Positions 55,284 to 64,000 of a DNA stretch of 64,000 bases are shown piece after piece. The notes beneath the pieces were generated by a model. The model did no database searches, was not told where the DNA came from, and was given only the letters and a program-made list of their open reading frames with translations. Every line of letters starts with the position of its first letter. The first letter of the stretch is position 1. Where the stretch lies: positions 1 to 64,000 of the forward strand of contig JANSYO010000018.1 in NCBI GenBank assembly GCA_024742395.1. The letters run 5' to 3'. This stretch comes from Cytophagales bacterium (lineage in GTDB: Bacteria; Bacteroidota; Bacteroidia; Cytophagales; Spirosomataceae). Made by a program: the position numbers and the translations under genes.

Positions 55284-56531
55284 TTATTTTCTTTCCATTC
55301 CCTGAGCAAAATACACTTCAGGCTTGTGCCAAACACCTGTATTTTTGAATATCGGGTCATTAAAGTCCAGGCTGAGATCGCAGTCGAATCTTGCAATTAT
55401 TGAATAGCTTTTATCTCTTGTACCGGCATTAATAAAATGGCTTAATCCCCAGGTAAAACCTCTGCCATCCTTGGTATTGGTGAATGCATCGGTAACAAAC
55501 GGTGCGGCAGCCGTAGGAGTCAAAGATAAAACTGAGGCAATCCTGAAATTGACTCCATCTTCAGAATACTGCATAGTTTCTCTTTCATTGCCGTCTTTTA
55601 TGGCCAATGCAGCTACACCTCCTCTAAAAGGAAAATAAGTAGTTTCATGCCCGGAACTCAGCACCGGATTTAGTTTGTGTTTAACAAAAGGGCCCAAAGG
55701 ATTATCTGCAATGACTAATCCATGTGCCACGGCATACTTATCACGCAGGTCTGGCCATTTATTATAGGCGGCCTTATAGTACAAGTATATTTTTCCTTTG
55801 TATACAATTGGTTGGGGATCATGTGTGGCATCCTGATCCCACTCTCCCTTTTTTCCAAAAGGGATCACCTCGTCAGCTCCTACGGTCCAAGGGCCATCGG
55901 GTGAATCAGCATAAGATACCGAAACAGGACACCAATCGCCTTTGAGTCCGCTTGGTTCGTTAAATGCCTGATAGTACAGGTAGTATTTACCTTTCCAAAC
56001 CAAAATATCAGGTGTAGCGACTGAACGCCAGCCCGGCTGGGGCTTCTCTGGTCTCTTTATTGCTATACCCTTTTCTTCCCATGTAATGCCATCTTTACTG
56101 GTGGCATACCATATGTCACAAAGATCCCAGTCAGTAGAGGGTATTTCATTTGTGGCTTCTTTGGCCCGGCTTGCACCTATTGGAGGCACTTTAGTAACTC
56201 GTTTGGTATACCACATATAGTATTGACCATTCACAAAAATAGGTCTTGAAGGGTCTCTTCGAGACACCGTCCCATCTCCATTATTGTAATCGAATCCCTG
56301 AAGACGGGTATATTTAAACTGGGTAAACAGCTCATTATCCTGTACTCTGGGTGCCGGATAATCGAACATCCTTTCCGTAGAAGCACTTAAGGGGAAATCT
56401 GGCTTTTCACTGGGCATTCTATGCGGAAAAACTTGAAACTCGCCATCTTCTTTAGACTCCGCACTTTTTTCGGAGCAGGAAAACCCAAGATACAATAAGC
56501 TACAAACCAGTATAGTGTGAATCAATTTCAT
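55284..56531 (-). CDS. GH117-like secreted glycosidase (lipoprotein)
   Basis: 415 residues, lipobox LGFSC (Cys19). Five-bladed propeller pattern with TRLQGFDYNNGDGTVSRRD, PIFVNGQYYMWYTKR (candidate base Asp93), QDATHDPQPIVYKGKIYLYYK and LSSGHETTYFPFRGG (His, candidate acid), as in GH117 enzymes that cut alpha-linked anhydrogalactose or related units from the ends of agar and carrageenan oligosaccharides. GH43 is a more distant alternative. Neighbouring sulfatases support a sulfated red-algal or similar substrate. Probably at the outer-membrane surface or periplasm. Confidence 0.82.
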   Translation of the reverse strand: MKLIHTILVCSLLYLGFSCSEKSAESKEDGEFQVFPHRMPSEKPDFPLSASTERMFDYPAPRVQDNELFTQFKYTRLQGFDYNNGDGTVSRRDPSRPIFVNGQYYMWYTKRVTKVPPIGASRAKEATNEIPSTDWDLCDIWYATSKDGITWEEKGIAIKRPEKPQPGWRSVATPDILVWKGKYYLYYQAFNEPSGLKGDWCPVSVSYADSPDGPWTVGADEVIPFGKKGEWDQDATHDPQPIVYKGKIYLYYKAAYNKWPDLRDKYAVAHGLVIADNPLGPFVKHKLNPVLSSGHETTYFPFRGGVAALAIKDGNERETMQYSEDGVNFRIASVLSLTPTAAAPFVTDAFTNTKDGRGFTWGLSHFINAGTRDKSYSIIARFDCDLSLDFNDPIFKNTGVWHKPEVYFAQGMERK

Positions 56532-56551
56532 ATTTCCAAAATTTACGTGCT

Positions 56552-57568
56552 TTACAAAATTCCGAGCCCTTCAAGCTTTTCTCTTTGTTCTGAATTAAGA
56601 TTCACTTCTTTAAGCCGGATTTCCTCTCCTAATACTTTTAATAATTCCTTATTTTCATTAGCAATCACTAGATTCACAATACGCTGGTTTTGACCGCTAT
56701 TTCTTTCATCTAATTGCTCTATCAAAGACAATAATAGTGGCTTACTGAGCCGTACACCCTGAAGCTTTTTCAGGATGGCCATTTGTGTATAATACGAGTA
56801 TTCGTGATAATTTTTTATTAGAAACTCTTGCAAACCTTGCTGCTCAAAAAGATGAGAAGGAATCTTCTCAAAAGCATTTTTAGGAAAATAGCCTTTGCCT
56901 TCAAGTGTTAATTTCAGGATTACCGGAAGGTGATTTTTATATTGAGTCTCAGACAAACTGTTAATCAAAAAATAATGAGCTTTTGAATTATTCATTTTCA
57001 GCATCTCTTGTATCATCTGATCATCCATCAGTTTCTTAGTATGGCTACGAATAGAGTCAACCACCGGGCCATTGGCAATATGCCATAAGGTGTAGCAAGT
57101 GTATAAGGCACCTTCAATTACTTCCTCTTTTATAGTTGTTACCGTAGCCCCTGAGTATCCATCAATGCCCTCTTTCTTAGTTTTGACAATTAGCTTCTCC
57201 GCAGGCATTCCGGTAAAAATGAGGTCATGGTTGGTGAGAATGCTCTGCAGCTTCTGATTATCAGCTGGTGTAAAAGGGATGTGATCTAGTTTTGTTAAAG
57301 GACTTTTTTCCGGGGTTTCATATGCAACAAAATCTCCAAGTAAATTCCATTTGAAAAGAATATCTACATTATAACAGACACTATCTTCACAAACGGGAGC
57401 AATAATATTAGACCAGTATCCCTTTAAAATTCCCAAAGAATCACGGTTTTCAAAAACCTGAAAATAACCTCCATTCTGCATTTTAACTCTAAATACAGGT
57501 GTTTCTCCTTCAAGGAAGACAGAAAACAAACCTGCCAAAAGGGTTAAGATAAGCAGGAACGATTTCAT
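56552..57568 (-). CDS. Secreted protein with FMN-attachment-type DxxSGAT motif
   Basis: 338 residues, signal peptide about 1-21. Residues about 90-165 contain DGYSGATVTT (Asp136, Ser139-Gly140-Ala141-Thr142), matching the DxxSGA(T/S) sequence where ApbE links FMN to Thr in NqrC, RnfG and other extracytoplasmic flavoproteins; Thr142 would carry the flavin. The C-terminal half is helical repeats. It overlaps the FAD-oxidoreductase gene by 4 bp, so the two are translationally coupled and may form a redox pair outside the cytoplasm. Flavinylation is inference; no apbE lies in the window. Confidence 0.6.
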   Translation of the reverse strand: MKSFLLILTLLAGLFSVFLEGETPVFRVKMQNGGYFQVFENRDSLGILKGYWSNIIAPVCEDSVCYNVDILFKWNLLGDFVAYETPEKSPLTKLDHIPFTPADNQKLQSILTNHDLIFTGMPAEKLIVKTKKEGIDGYSGATVTTIKEEVIEGALYTCYTLWHIANGPVVDSIRSHTKKLMDDQMIQEMLKMNNSKAHYFLINSLSETQYKNHLPVILKLTLEGKGYFPKNAFEKIPSHLFEQQGLQEFLIKNYHEYSYYTQMAILKKLQGVRLSKPLLLSLIEQLDERNSGQNQRIVNLVIANENKELLKVLGEEIRLKEVNLNSEQREKLEGLGIL

Positions 57569-59430
57569 TTTTCTCCTTCCATTAAAGTACCTCCCAGGTT
57601 GTAATCTTGAATGGCAGGTAAATTCGGATTACCTACTCCCTTTTGCATGAGATTTTCTAATGAGGCGAAATGATTTTCATAAACACCCCGGGGTGAGGTT
57701 TCCTTCTCTTTACAAATACTCGCTGCCATTCCCAGAACCTCTCCCATCATACCAGTGGTTCGCATTAATCTTACGGTACCCAGAGCCACATGAGACACAC
57801 TAATGTCTCTCCCTGCCATCATGAGGTTATTGATATTTTTTGAATAAAGACATCTAAATGGTATTGGGTAAGGATAAATTTTTATGTGCTTGGCTATTGA
57901 CTTAAACGCCGCTCCGGGAAAAAGCTTTGAGTTTTCCGGATCTGGGTAGTGTAAATCTATAGTCCAGGAAGTAGGAGCCGTACCGTCAGGATATACCCGA
58001 TGCTCGGTAAGATCTTGCTCTATGAGCACATAGTCTCCTTTTAGCCTCCTTGATTCTCTTTTACCGGCTACATAGGCCACCCACTTCAGATTTTCATGAG
58101 CAAATTTATTTTTTGTTGCCTCACTGTTTTTCAGGTAAGACCAGTTAGAATACACAGCCAACATGCCATAATCTCTAATTTGTTCAAAATCCAGAGTCAT
58201 ATCAAGCCCCATTCCTGTCTCCCACTCCCAATCTCCTTTGGTGATCTCTTCGGCCTTTTCACTATTCCAAGGCAAACCCCATTTTATATCGGGGAATGAA
58301 ACAGGCTCTTCGGCTTTCTCAGAAAACCACTGAACAGATGCCCCCATTGTTAAATTATCTGCTACCTCCGGGGCCGTAGGCTCATTATAAACCTCTCGGC
58401 TTTCTCTTCCTGTCATATACTCTGCACCTGCCAAAAAACCAATGGTGCCATCTCCGGTACAATCTGCAAAGAGAGGTGCCTCGAAAAATACTTTTTCCCC
58501 GGTTTCAATGTTGACTGCATAAACCTTATTTATTGTTCCGTTATTAACCTCCACCTTATTAGCATGATGGTTTAAAAACAATGAAATGTTTGGCTCATTT
58601 AATACAGCATTCAATTTTTTATCGTCTTCATAATACGATTTTGGCTGTGCATTACCCCCTTCTTCAGGGCCGATTTCGTTCACAAGATTACCGAGATTAG
58701 GGTAGGGCTCCAGATTAATCCTCCCCCCTAAATGCACTCTTACTTCTGAGCTATTATTGCCTCCCAAAACAGGACGGTTCTGAATCAAAGCAACTTTCAC
58801 TCCGTTTCTTGCAGCTGAAATAGCCGCACAAGTGCCTGCCATACCACCACCTATTACTACAAAATCAAAATCGCCGGCGTCCTTCGGGTTCTGATCAAAA
58901 CCAAAGTACTCGTTTCTGAAATCATTGAGCTTCTTAAAGTCTTCAATGGGCTTATATGCCGGATCATTCGTGAGAATTATGGCGTCACATCTACCATTAA
59001 AGCCGGTTAAGTCTTTGAGAGAGATTGTGGCTTCGCCTTTTTTTAACGTCACCTTCCCACCGTGGGTCCAGCCCCATTCGGCACTATCTGCTCCAAACGT
59101 TTTTTCTAAGGCCTTTCCGTTAATGAGTAGCTTGAATTGCCCTGCAGCTTCCTGATCAGACCACTGAGCCGACCAGTTTCTGGTTCTTACGTACACAAAA
59201 TAGTCTCCGGCCTCAGGAAAAATTACTTTAGTGCTGGCATCTGCCACAGGTTTTCCCATGCCATGAGCCATCAAAAAAGAGGAACCCATGACATCCATAA
59301 ATTGCTGATCAATTACCCAACCTCCTTTATTATCAAAACTCTCAGCCTCAATGAAAATCGTGGTTTTCTTTTGAGCACTAACCTTGCTCAGGCAAAAACA
59401 AATGAAAAGGGCACTTAAGTAATTTTTCAT
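57565..59430 (-). CDS. Secreted FAD-dependent oxidoreductase with carbohydrate-binding-like domain
   Basis: 621 residues. Signal peptide ends VSAQ (20). Residues about 25-155 are a beta-sandwich like those of CBM/xylan-binding modules (FIEAESFDNKGGWVID.. YFVYVRTRNW.. FKLLINGK). Residues 190-590 are an FAD-dependent oxidoreductase of the PF12831 type: VVIGGGMAGTCAA (192-203), a GGNNSSEVR flavin-contact segment and a late GRDISVSHVALGTVR. Likely a periplasmic or surface sugar oxidoreductase. It sits between sulfatases and a GH117, overlapping a SGAT-motif protein by 4 bp. Confidence 0.82.
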   Translation of the reverse strand: MKNYLSALFICFCLSKVSAQKKTTIFIEAESFDNKGGWVIDQQFMDVMGSSFLMAHGMGKPVADASTKVIFPEAGDYFVYVRTRNWSAQWSDQEAAGQFKLLINGKALEKTFGADSAEWGWTHGGKVTLKKGEATISLKDLTGFNGRCDAIILTNDPAYKPIEDFKKLNDFRNEYFGFDQNPKDAGDFDFVVIGGGMAGTCAAISAARNGVKVALIQNRPVLGGNNSSEVRVHLGGRINLEPYPNLGNLVNEIGPEEGGNAQPKSYYEDDKKLNAVLNEPNISLFLNHHANKVEVNNGTINKVYAVNIETGEKVFFEAPLFADCTGDGTIGFLAGAEYMTGRESREVYNEPTAPEVADNLTMGASVQWFSEKAEEPVSFPDIKWGLPWNSEKAEEITKGDWEWETGMGLDMTLDFEQIRDYGMLAVYSNWSYLKNSEATKNKFAHENLKWVAYVAGKRESRRLKGDYVLIEQDLTEHRVYPDGTAPTSWTIDLHYPDPENSKLFPGAAFKSIAKHIKIYPYPIPFRCLYSKNINNLMMAGRDISVSHVALGTVRLMRTTGMMGEVLGMAASICKEKETSPRGVYENHFASLENLMQKGVGNPNLPAIQDYNLGGTLMEGEK

Positions 59431-59577
59431 GGTTTTGTCAATAATAATTCCTCTTTTGTTATTCTGTTGTACTCAAAATTCTTTTCGAAAGAAGATCAAA
59501 GAGCCCTGATATCCAATTTTTAGAACTGAACAAAAACTTGTCTTCTCTCAAATTTCCGAATGACTCTCTTCACCCAA

Positions 59578-61131
59578 TTATTTTAATTCCAGCTTTTCTG
59601 TCTCCTGAAAACCATCACCTCTTAATTCTAAGAAAGTACGTTTCATTTCTTCGAGTTTCTCAGGTTCGCTAGAAGCAAGATTGACTTTTTGGCTCGGGTC
59701 TTCTTTTAGATTAAATAGTCCAAAATCTTCAAGATTTCCCATTTCAATATTTACCTGCTTGTTAACTTCAGGCCCTTTGTATGGCGGAATTAGCACCCAG
59801 TCACCTTCACGGAAAGAAGTTCGGGAAGTAGCCTCAAGTATTAAATTTTTACGACCTTCTGTAGCTGTACCCAAAATTACCTCTGAAAGGTCCATTCCGT
59901 CTTGAGAAGAAAAGTCACTTCCTACTATAGAAGCAAATGAATTCAGTAGATCGACCTGACAAACGAGTAAATCTGAAGTTTGCGGCTCTATCCTCCCTTT
60001 CCAGTAAGAGATAAACGGAACACGAGTACCGGCATCGTATAAGCTGTATTTACCTCCTCTTAAAACACCTGCCGGTGTATGGTCACCATTTCTTTCTTCG
60101 GCATCATCATAATAACCATCATTTAAGACCGGGCCATTATCACTTGATAAAACGATGAGGGTATTCTCTAATATCCCTTCAGCTTCAAGTGTTTCCAATA
60201 GCTGACCTATACACCAGTCTGCCTCAGCAATGGCATCTCCTCGCGGACCTAGATCTGTAGCTCCCACAAACCTTGGGTTTGGCGTACGCGGCACATGTGG
60301 CTGCTGTAAGGCATAATATAAGAAGAAAGGCTGCTCTTTATTACTTTTGATATAATCTTGTGCCTTGAGCAAAAAATTATCAGCCATGTCTTCATCTACC
60401 CATTTGGCAGACTCTCCCCCTTTCATAAAACCTATCCTTGGGATACCGTTTACAATGCTGTTATTGTGACCATGATGCCATTTCATTTTTAGTAGTTCGG
60501 GATTATCCAGACCCGTAGGTTCGCCTTCAAAATTCTTTTCATAGCTTACCTGAATAGGATCATTAGGGTCCAGATTTTCTACATAACCGTCCTTAATATA
60601 AACCGTAGGCACTCTGTCTTGCGTAGCCGCTAAAATGTATGAATAATCAAAACCCAACTCATTAGGTCCTATATCAATTCTGGAGTTCCAATCTGATACT
60701 CCCGAGCCTAAACCTAAATGCCATTTTCCGACTATGGCCGTATTGTAGCCTTCGTTTTTCAGCATTCTGGGAATAGTAACTAAAGATGTGTCTATCAATA
60801 AGGGTGCAGAACCGGGTAAAATTTTGGCATCCTTGTTTCTCCAGGGGTACACTCCGGTAAGCAGACCATATCTACTGGGTGTACAAGTGGCAGAAGTGGC
60901 ATAGCCATTGGTAAATTTCACTCCTCCATTAGCCAGTCTATCCATGTTTGGCGTCTTTATGGCTTTGGCACCGTAAGCACCCACATCACCATAGCCCAGA
61001 TCATCTAAATAGATTACTATAATGTTTGGCTTTCCTGTGTTAGTTTCCTTTACCGAGGAAGATGAAGCACACCCTGTAATCAGCCCTATGGCTACAAAAA
61101 ATGAGCTTATTAGCTTGAATCGTTTTTTCAT
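59578..61131 (-). CDS. Family S1 sulfatase (lipoprotein)
   Basis: 517 residues, lipobox LITGC (Cys21). The sulfatase signature CTPSR (Cys83, converted to formylglycine by a maturase) follows metal ligands DD at 43-44; GKWHLGLG and SSDNGPV supply further active-site residues. Hydrolyses sulfate esters on polysaccharides in the periplasm or on the surface. It is 147 bp upstream of the FAD-oxidoreductase gene, same strand. Confidence 0.93.
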   Translation of the reverse strand: MKKRFKLISSFFVAIGLITGCASSSSVKETNTGKPNIIVIYLDDLGYGDVGAYGAKAIKTPNMDRLANGGVKFTNGYATSATCTPSRYGLLTGVYPWRNKDAKILPGSAPLLIDTSLVTIPRMLKNEGYNTAIVGKWHLGLGSGVSDWNSRIDIGPNELGFDYSYILAATQDRVPTVYIKDGYVENLDPNDPIQVSYEKNFEGEPTGLDNPELLKMKWHHGHNNSIVNGIPRIGFMKGGESAKWVDEDMADNFLLKAQDYIKSNKEQPFFLYYALQQPHVPRTPNPRFVGATDLGPRGDAIAEADWCIGQLLETLEAEGILENTLIVLSSDNGPVLNDGYYDDAEERNGDHTPAGVLRGGKYSLYDAGTRVPFISYWKGRIEPQTSDLLVCQVDLLNSFASIVGSDFSSQDGMDLSEVILGTATEGRKNLILEATSRTSFREGDWVLIPPYKGPEVNKQVNIEMGNLEDFGLFNLKEDPSQKVNLASSEPEKLEEMKRTFLELRGDGFQETEKLELK

Positions 61132-61243
61132 TTGTTAGTAATTTTCAATAATTCTTATGACAGGCCTACATCTCAATAAGTCAATCTATGCCGGTTTAAA
61201 TAAAGCGTCCAGAATAAATTCTATACTCATTTCATGAGTAATT

Positions 61244-62719
61244 TCATTTTTCTTCAAACTCTTTTGATAGAGAATGAAAACCAATCTCCACTCCATTCAG
61301 CATTTGCTGATATAGAGCTGGCTTTTCCTCTTTGACCCATTGCAGAATTTCTACCGCTGTGGCCGAAACCGGAATAAAAACATCACTATCCGCTTTCATA
61401 GCCTCATCAAAGGCCAGTGTTTTCTTTCTTAATAAAGCCAGCTGCCTTTTATAGCGTTTATCTCCGGCCAGATTCACCAGTTCATTGGGGTCATTCTCCA
61501 AATCATAAAGTTCTTCCCGGGCCTTAGTTTCAGCAAAAAACTGCTTTTCTATTTCGCTCAGTTTCCCCTCTTCTTTAAGTCTTCTCATGACATGAAGAGC
61601 TGGCCTGTAAAACTCCAGATAAGCCTGGTGTGCATCATATGGAACCTCCGGTTTGTCATTTCTTATGTATTTCCACTGACCTGAACTCAAGGCTCTGGAC
61701 TGTTCTTGAATTTCATCCCACAAATCTCTGGCGGCATATACATATTCTCTATTAAACTCAGGGCTAAATATTGGAGAGCCCGTCATGTATTCAGGTATTT
61801 CAATTCCGGCATAATCCAAAATAGTGGCTGTAATATCTGTAGAGGAGACTACATCTTTTCTCACCGTGCCGTTTTGCTTAGAGCGTGGATCATAAATGAT
61901 CAGAGGTATCCTTAAACCAGAGTCATACAAATAACCTTTGCCTTTCAGATTACAGCGACCATTGTCTCCAATGAATATAACTATAGTATTTTCTGACAGG
62001 CCTTTTTCCTCCAGTTCATCGAAGATCATACCCACTTCAGAATCCATAAACTCTACCTGATCCAGGTATTTGGCCCAATCAAGCCTTACCACAGGGTCGT
62101 CTGCCAGATATGGCGGCATAACCACTTTAGCCGGATCAACAGGGTGTTCTGACTTTTCTCTTATACTGTTCCACCAGTCGCCCCGATGTGTCACATTTAG
62201 CTGTATCTGAGCAAAAAATGGTTGATCATTATTCTCAAACCGGTCGTATTGATCAAACAAACCAAAGCTATCTACTCCATTCCATTCGCCCAGGGCAGTG
62301 TGCTTAAAATTAACATCTGTTTTTCGTCCTTTGCCTTGCACTGCATGATGACCCAAAACTGTGGTATATCCAGCTTCTCTTAACCAATAGGTAAAAGGCT
62401 TGTATTTGGGATCTAGGGGAACGTCTCTGTTACTGCGGTGATTATGAGCATTAATTTTAGTCTGATGTGTTCCTACCATCATAGAAGACCTACTGGGAGA
62501 ACAAATAGGGTTTGTCACGAAACAGTGATCAAAACGCACTCCACGTGCTGCCATCTTATCTAAATTTGGTGTTTTTACTGCAGGCATACCATAACAGGCC
62601 AAATCTAAGCTCATATCTTCTGCCATAAGCCAGATGATATTGGGTCTGTTTTCCTGGGCAAACAGATTTTGAAAGCCAATCACAAGAATGGCTAAACAGA
62701 CAATCACTTTTCTTCTCAT
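61244..62719 (-). CDS. Family S1 sulfatase, secreted
   Basis: 491 residues from the ATG at 62719 (an ATG five codons earlier only lengthens the tail). Signal peptide ends LFAQ (22), no lipobox. Signature CSPSR (Cys73), metal ligands in AEDMS (34-35), GHHAVQGKG and IGDNGRC. The RSSMMVGTHQTKINAHNHRS stretch after the signature is like heparan-N-sulfatase-type S1 members. Different subfamily from its neighbour at 59578, suggesting a different sulfate position. Confidence 0.93.
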   Translation of the reverse strand: MRRKVIVCLAILVIGFQNLFAQENRPNIIWLMAEDMSLDLACYGMPAVKTPNLDKMAARGVRFDHCFVTNPICSPSRSSMMVGTHQTKINAHNHRSNRDVPLDPKYKPFTYWLREAGYTTVLGHHAVQGKGRKTDVNFKHTALGEWNGVDSFGLFDQYDRFENNDQPFFAQIQLNVTHRGDWWNSIREKSEHPVDPAKVVMPPYLADDPVVRLDWAKYLDQVEFMDSEVGMIFDELEEKGLSENTIVIFIGDNGRCNLKGKGYLYDSGLRIPLIIYDPRSKQNGTVRKDVVSSTDITATILDYAGIEIPEYMTGSPIFSPEFNREYVYAARDLWDEIQEQSRALSSGQWKYIRNDKPEVPYDAHQAYLEFYRPALHVMRRLKEEGKLSEIEKQFFAETKAREELYDLENDPNELVNLAGDKRYKRQLALLRKKTLAFDEAMKADSDVFIPVSATAVEILQWVKEEKPALYQQMLNGVEIGFHSLSKEFEEK

Positions 62720-62820
62720 AATTTCAATAGGCACCTTAGTCGACTAATACTAAAATGTTTAAACGATTAAACCGCCAAATTATCACTTTTATAAATAAGT
62801 ACCATAATCATACATTGGTA

Positions 62821-64000
62821 TTAATTTGGCATATTTTGCCCTGATTCCGTCTGCTTCGCTAAGTCATTGTCAACATCAGTTTCGTTTACCCAACCTGCAG
62901 GAATTACCTCTCCATTCATCTGTCTGTTGTAATAATCATGCACTTGTCCTGAATATTGATAATGGTCAAATATGTCTCCTTTACCTAAAATTCTTGGATC
63001 TCCTTCTTCAGTTAGTCGCTTGGTCATTTCAGCTTTAAGAGCTTCTTTTACTTCGGCCCAGAAAGGCACTGCAGCCAAATTGTGCATACAGTAAGGGTCT
63101 TCTTTGATATTATAGAGTTCTTCCTCCGCTCTTTTACCAAAGTTCCATTGCCAGTACGTCCAATCTCCCTTTTTTCTTCTGGTATCTAACAAATAGGTTT
63201 TGGTAGGGCTACCATCACAATTCAGATATCCTGTCTCGGGATTTCCGGCAGGCCACCGCTCCGGCTTAAAATTATGCAAATACAAAAAATCATTTTTTAG
63301 AATTCCCCTCACAGGATAACCCTCGTCATTGGGCCTGCCCACATCATGTCTTTCTTTGCCTAGCAACTGATAACTGCGTTCCATATTAACCTGACCTTCT
63401 TTTTCTGAGTTGAAAATATCTGTCAGGCTACGGCCACTAAAAGTCTGCATCTGTGATGTGTTCTGATTTAACCCGGCCAGTTCTAAAAAGGTAGGAGCAA
63501 AATCTGCAAAGCTAACGATATCATCAATCACTCTACCTGGCTTTTTGATTCCCTCCGGCCAGCTAATGGCCAATGGTAGATGATTGGAGTATTCATACAC
63601 CTGGCCTTTGATTCTGGGAAAAGGCATGCCATTATCTGCAGTAACTACCACTATCGTATTCTCCAGTTCGCCAAGATCCTCCAGCTTTTTCAACATTTTT
63701 TGCAGATGGCTATCAAAATACTCGAGCTCCAATGCGTAATCCAGCATATCAGCTCTAATACTGTCTACATCCGGCCAGAAGCTCGGTACTTCGTCAATCT
63801 CACTTATGCTCTTATTCCCTTTCTTTATGCCCGACCGGAACTCGTAGTCTCTATGGGGCTCATAGCTCCCAAACCAAAAGCAGAAAGGTTTATCTACCGG
63901 TTTTGAATCTAAAAAGTCTTCAAAATTTCGGCTGTAATCATTGTCAGAAATTCCCGTTGTAGGTGCATTGGTTTTGTGTTTGTCAAATTTAGGTCCCGTG
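62821..64000 (-). CDS. Family S1 sulfatase, C-terminal part only
   Basis: The frame is open to the window edge: 392 codons plus stop, beginning TGPKFDKHKTN.. at base 64000. The CxPSR active site and signal peptide are beyond the edge. Present are VVVTADNGMPFPRIKGQVYEYSNH (metal ligands Asp/Asn), SWPEGIKKPGRV and the C-terminal subdomain EELYNIKEDPYCMHNLAA. Resembles the sulfamidase/S1_8-like group. The 101-bp gap to the next sulfatase suggests the same transcript. Confidence 0.9.
   Translation of the reverse strand, partial: TGPKFDKHKTNAPTTGISDNDYSRNFEDFLDSKPVDKPFCFWFGSYEPHRDYEFRSGIKKGNKSISEIDEVPSFWPDVDSIRADMLDYALELEYFDSHLQKMLKKLEDLGELENTIVVVTADNGMPFPRIKGQVYEYSNHLPLAISWPEGIKKPGRVIDDIVSFADFAPTFLELAGLNQNTSQMQTFSGRSLTDIFNSEKEGQVNMERSYQLLGKERHDVGRPNDEGYPVRGILKNDFLYLHNFKPERWPAGNPETGYLNCDGSPTKTYLLDTRRKKGDWTYWQWNFGKRAEEELYNIKEDPYCMHNLAAVPFWAEVKEALKAEMTKRLTEEGDPRILGKGDIFDHYQYSGQVHDYYNRQMNGEVIPAGWVNETDVDNDLAKQTESGQNMPN

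Overview
The window looks like chromosome of a member of the Bacteroidota, most likely a Cytophagales-type and probably marine or algae-associated bacterium. The DNA is AT-rich. Secreted proteins repeatedly end their signal peptides in ..AQ or carry a lipobox. Most starts lack a Shine-Dalgarno sequence, and several promoters fit the Bacteroidota -33 TTTG / -7 TAnnTTTG pattern. Families typical of the phylum are present: a long PurF paralogue, a ComA-like phosphosulfolactate synthase, an ECF sigma factor with a small overlapping partner, and sulfatase plus GH117 genes. I see no rRNA, tRNA, CRISPR array, complete insertion sequence or replication origin.

Layout. 1-930: remnant of a polymorphic toxin/immunity cassette (orphan PD-(D/E)xK toxin tip and a frameshifted Imm49-like immunity gene). 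1.1-3.9 kb: sugar-nucleotide epimerase-like SDR, small lipoprotein, lhgO. 3.9-9.0 kb: nuoL-nuoM-nuoN, the proton-pumping arm of complex I, as a separate trio. 9.0-13.6 kb (minus): envelope-glycan operon of a GT2 glycosyltransferase, an SDR and two tandem paralogous polytopic membrane proteins with GT-C-like topology. 13.7-19.7 kb: PurF-like amidotransferase, a secreted LolA-like protein with ferrochelatase, a lipoprotein and a POTRA/beta-barrel protein. 19.8-23.4 kb: LacI regulator divergent from a GPH-type sugar transporter, separated by 1.3 kb without an intact gene but with candidate operators and three isolated terminators. 23.8-34.1 kb: housekeeping run of ComA-like synthase, DedA, aroE, [2Fe-2S] ferredoxin, HAD nucleotidase, prmA, a 1,596-residue secreted protein of unknown function, and rimO.

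34.1-39.2 kb: KE-rich outer-membrane protein, ECF sigma factor / small protein / secreted protein in overlapping frames with an intrinsic terminator inside the small gene, a DUF1003 protein and a sugar porter. 39.5-45 kb: catabolic operon of acyl-CoA dehydrogenase, 3-hydroxyacyl-CoA dehydrogenase-type SDR, single-chain 3-oxoacid CoA-transferase and an aromatic-acid-type MFS importer. 45-51.8 kb: VOC protein, secreted propeller/cytochrome c protein, two-domain esterase, SDR, ABM monooxygenase and a SnoaL-like lipoprotein. 51.9-64 kb (minus): TraB/GumN-domain protein, GH117-like glycosidase, a secreted protein with a DxxSGAT flavinylation-type motif, a secreted FAD oxidoreductase with a carbohydrate-binding-like front domain, and three sulfatases, the last cut by the window edge.

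How they work together: the last block reads as part of a sulfated algal polysaccharide utilisation locus in which desulfation, glycoside cleavage and an unusual extracytoplasmic redox step are combined. The 39.5-45 kb block reads as uptake and beta-oxidation-like breakdown of an organic acid. The most promising candidates for undescribed biology are the SGAT-protein/FAD-oxidoreductase pair inside the sulfatase locus, the sigma/small-protein/terminator arrangement at 36.5-36.8 kb, and the duplicated GT-C-like pair beside a GT2.
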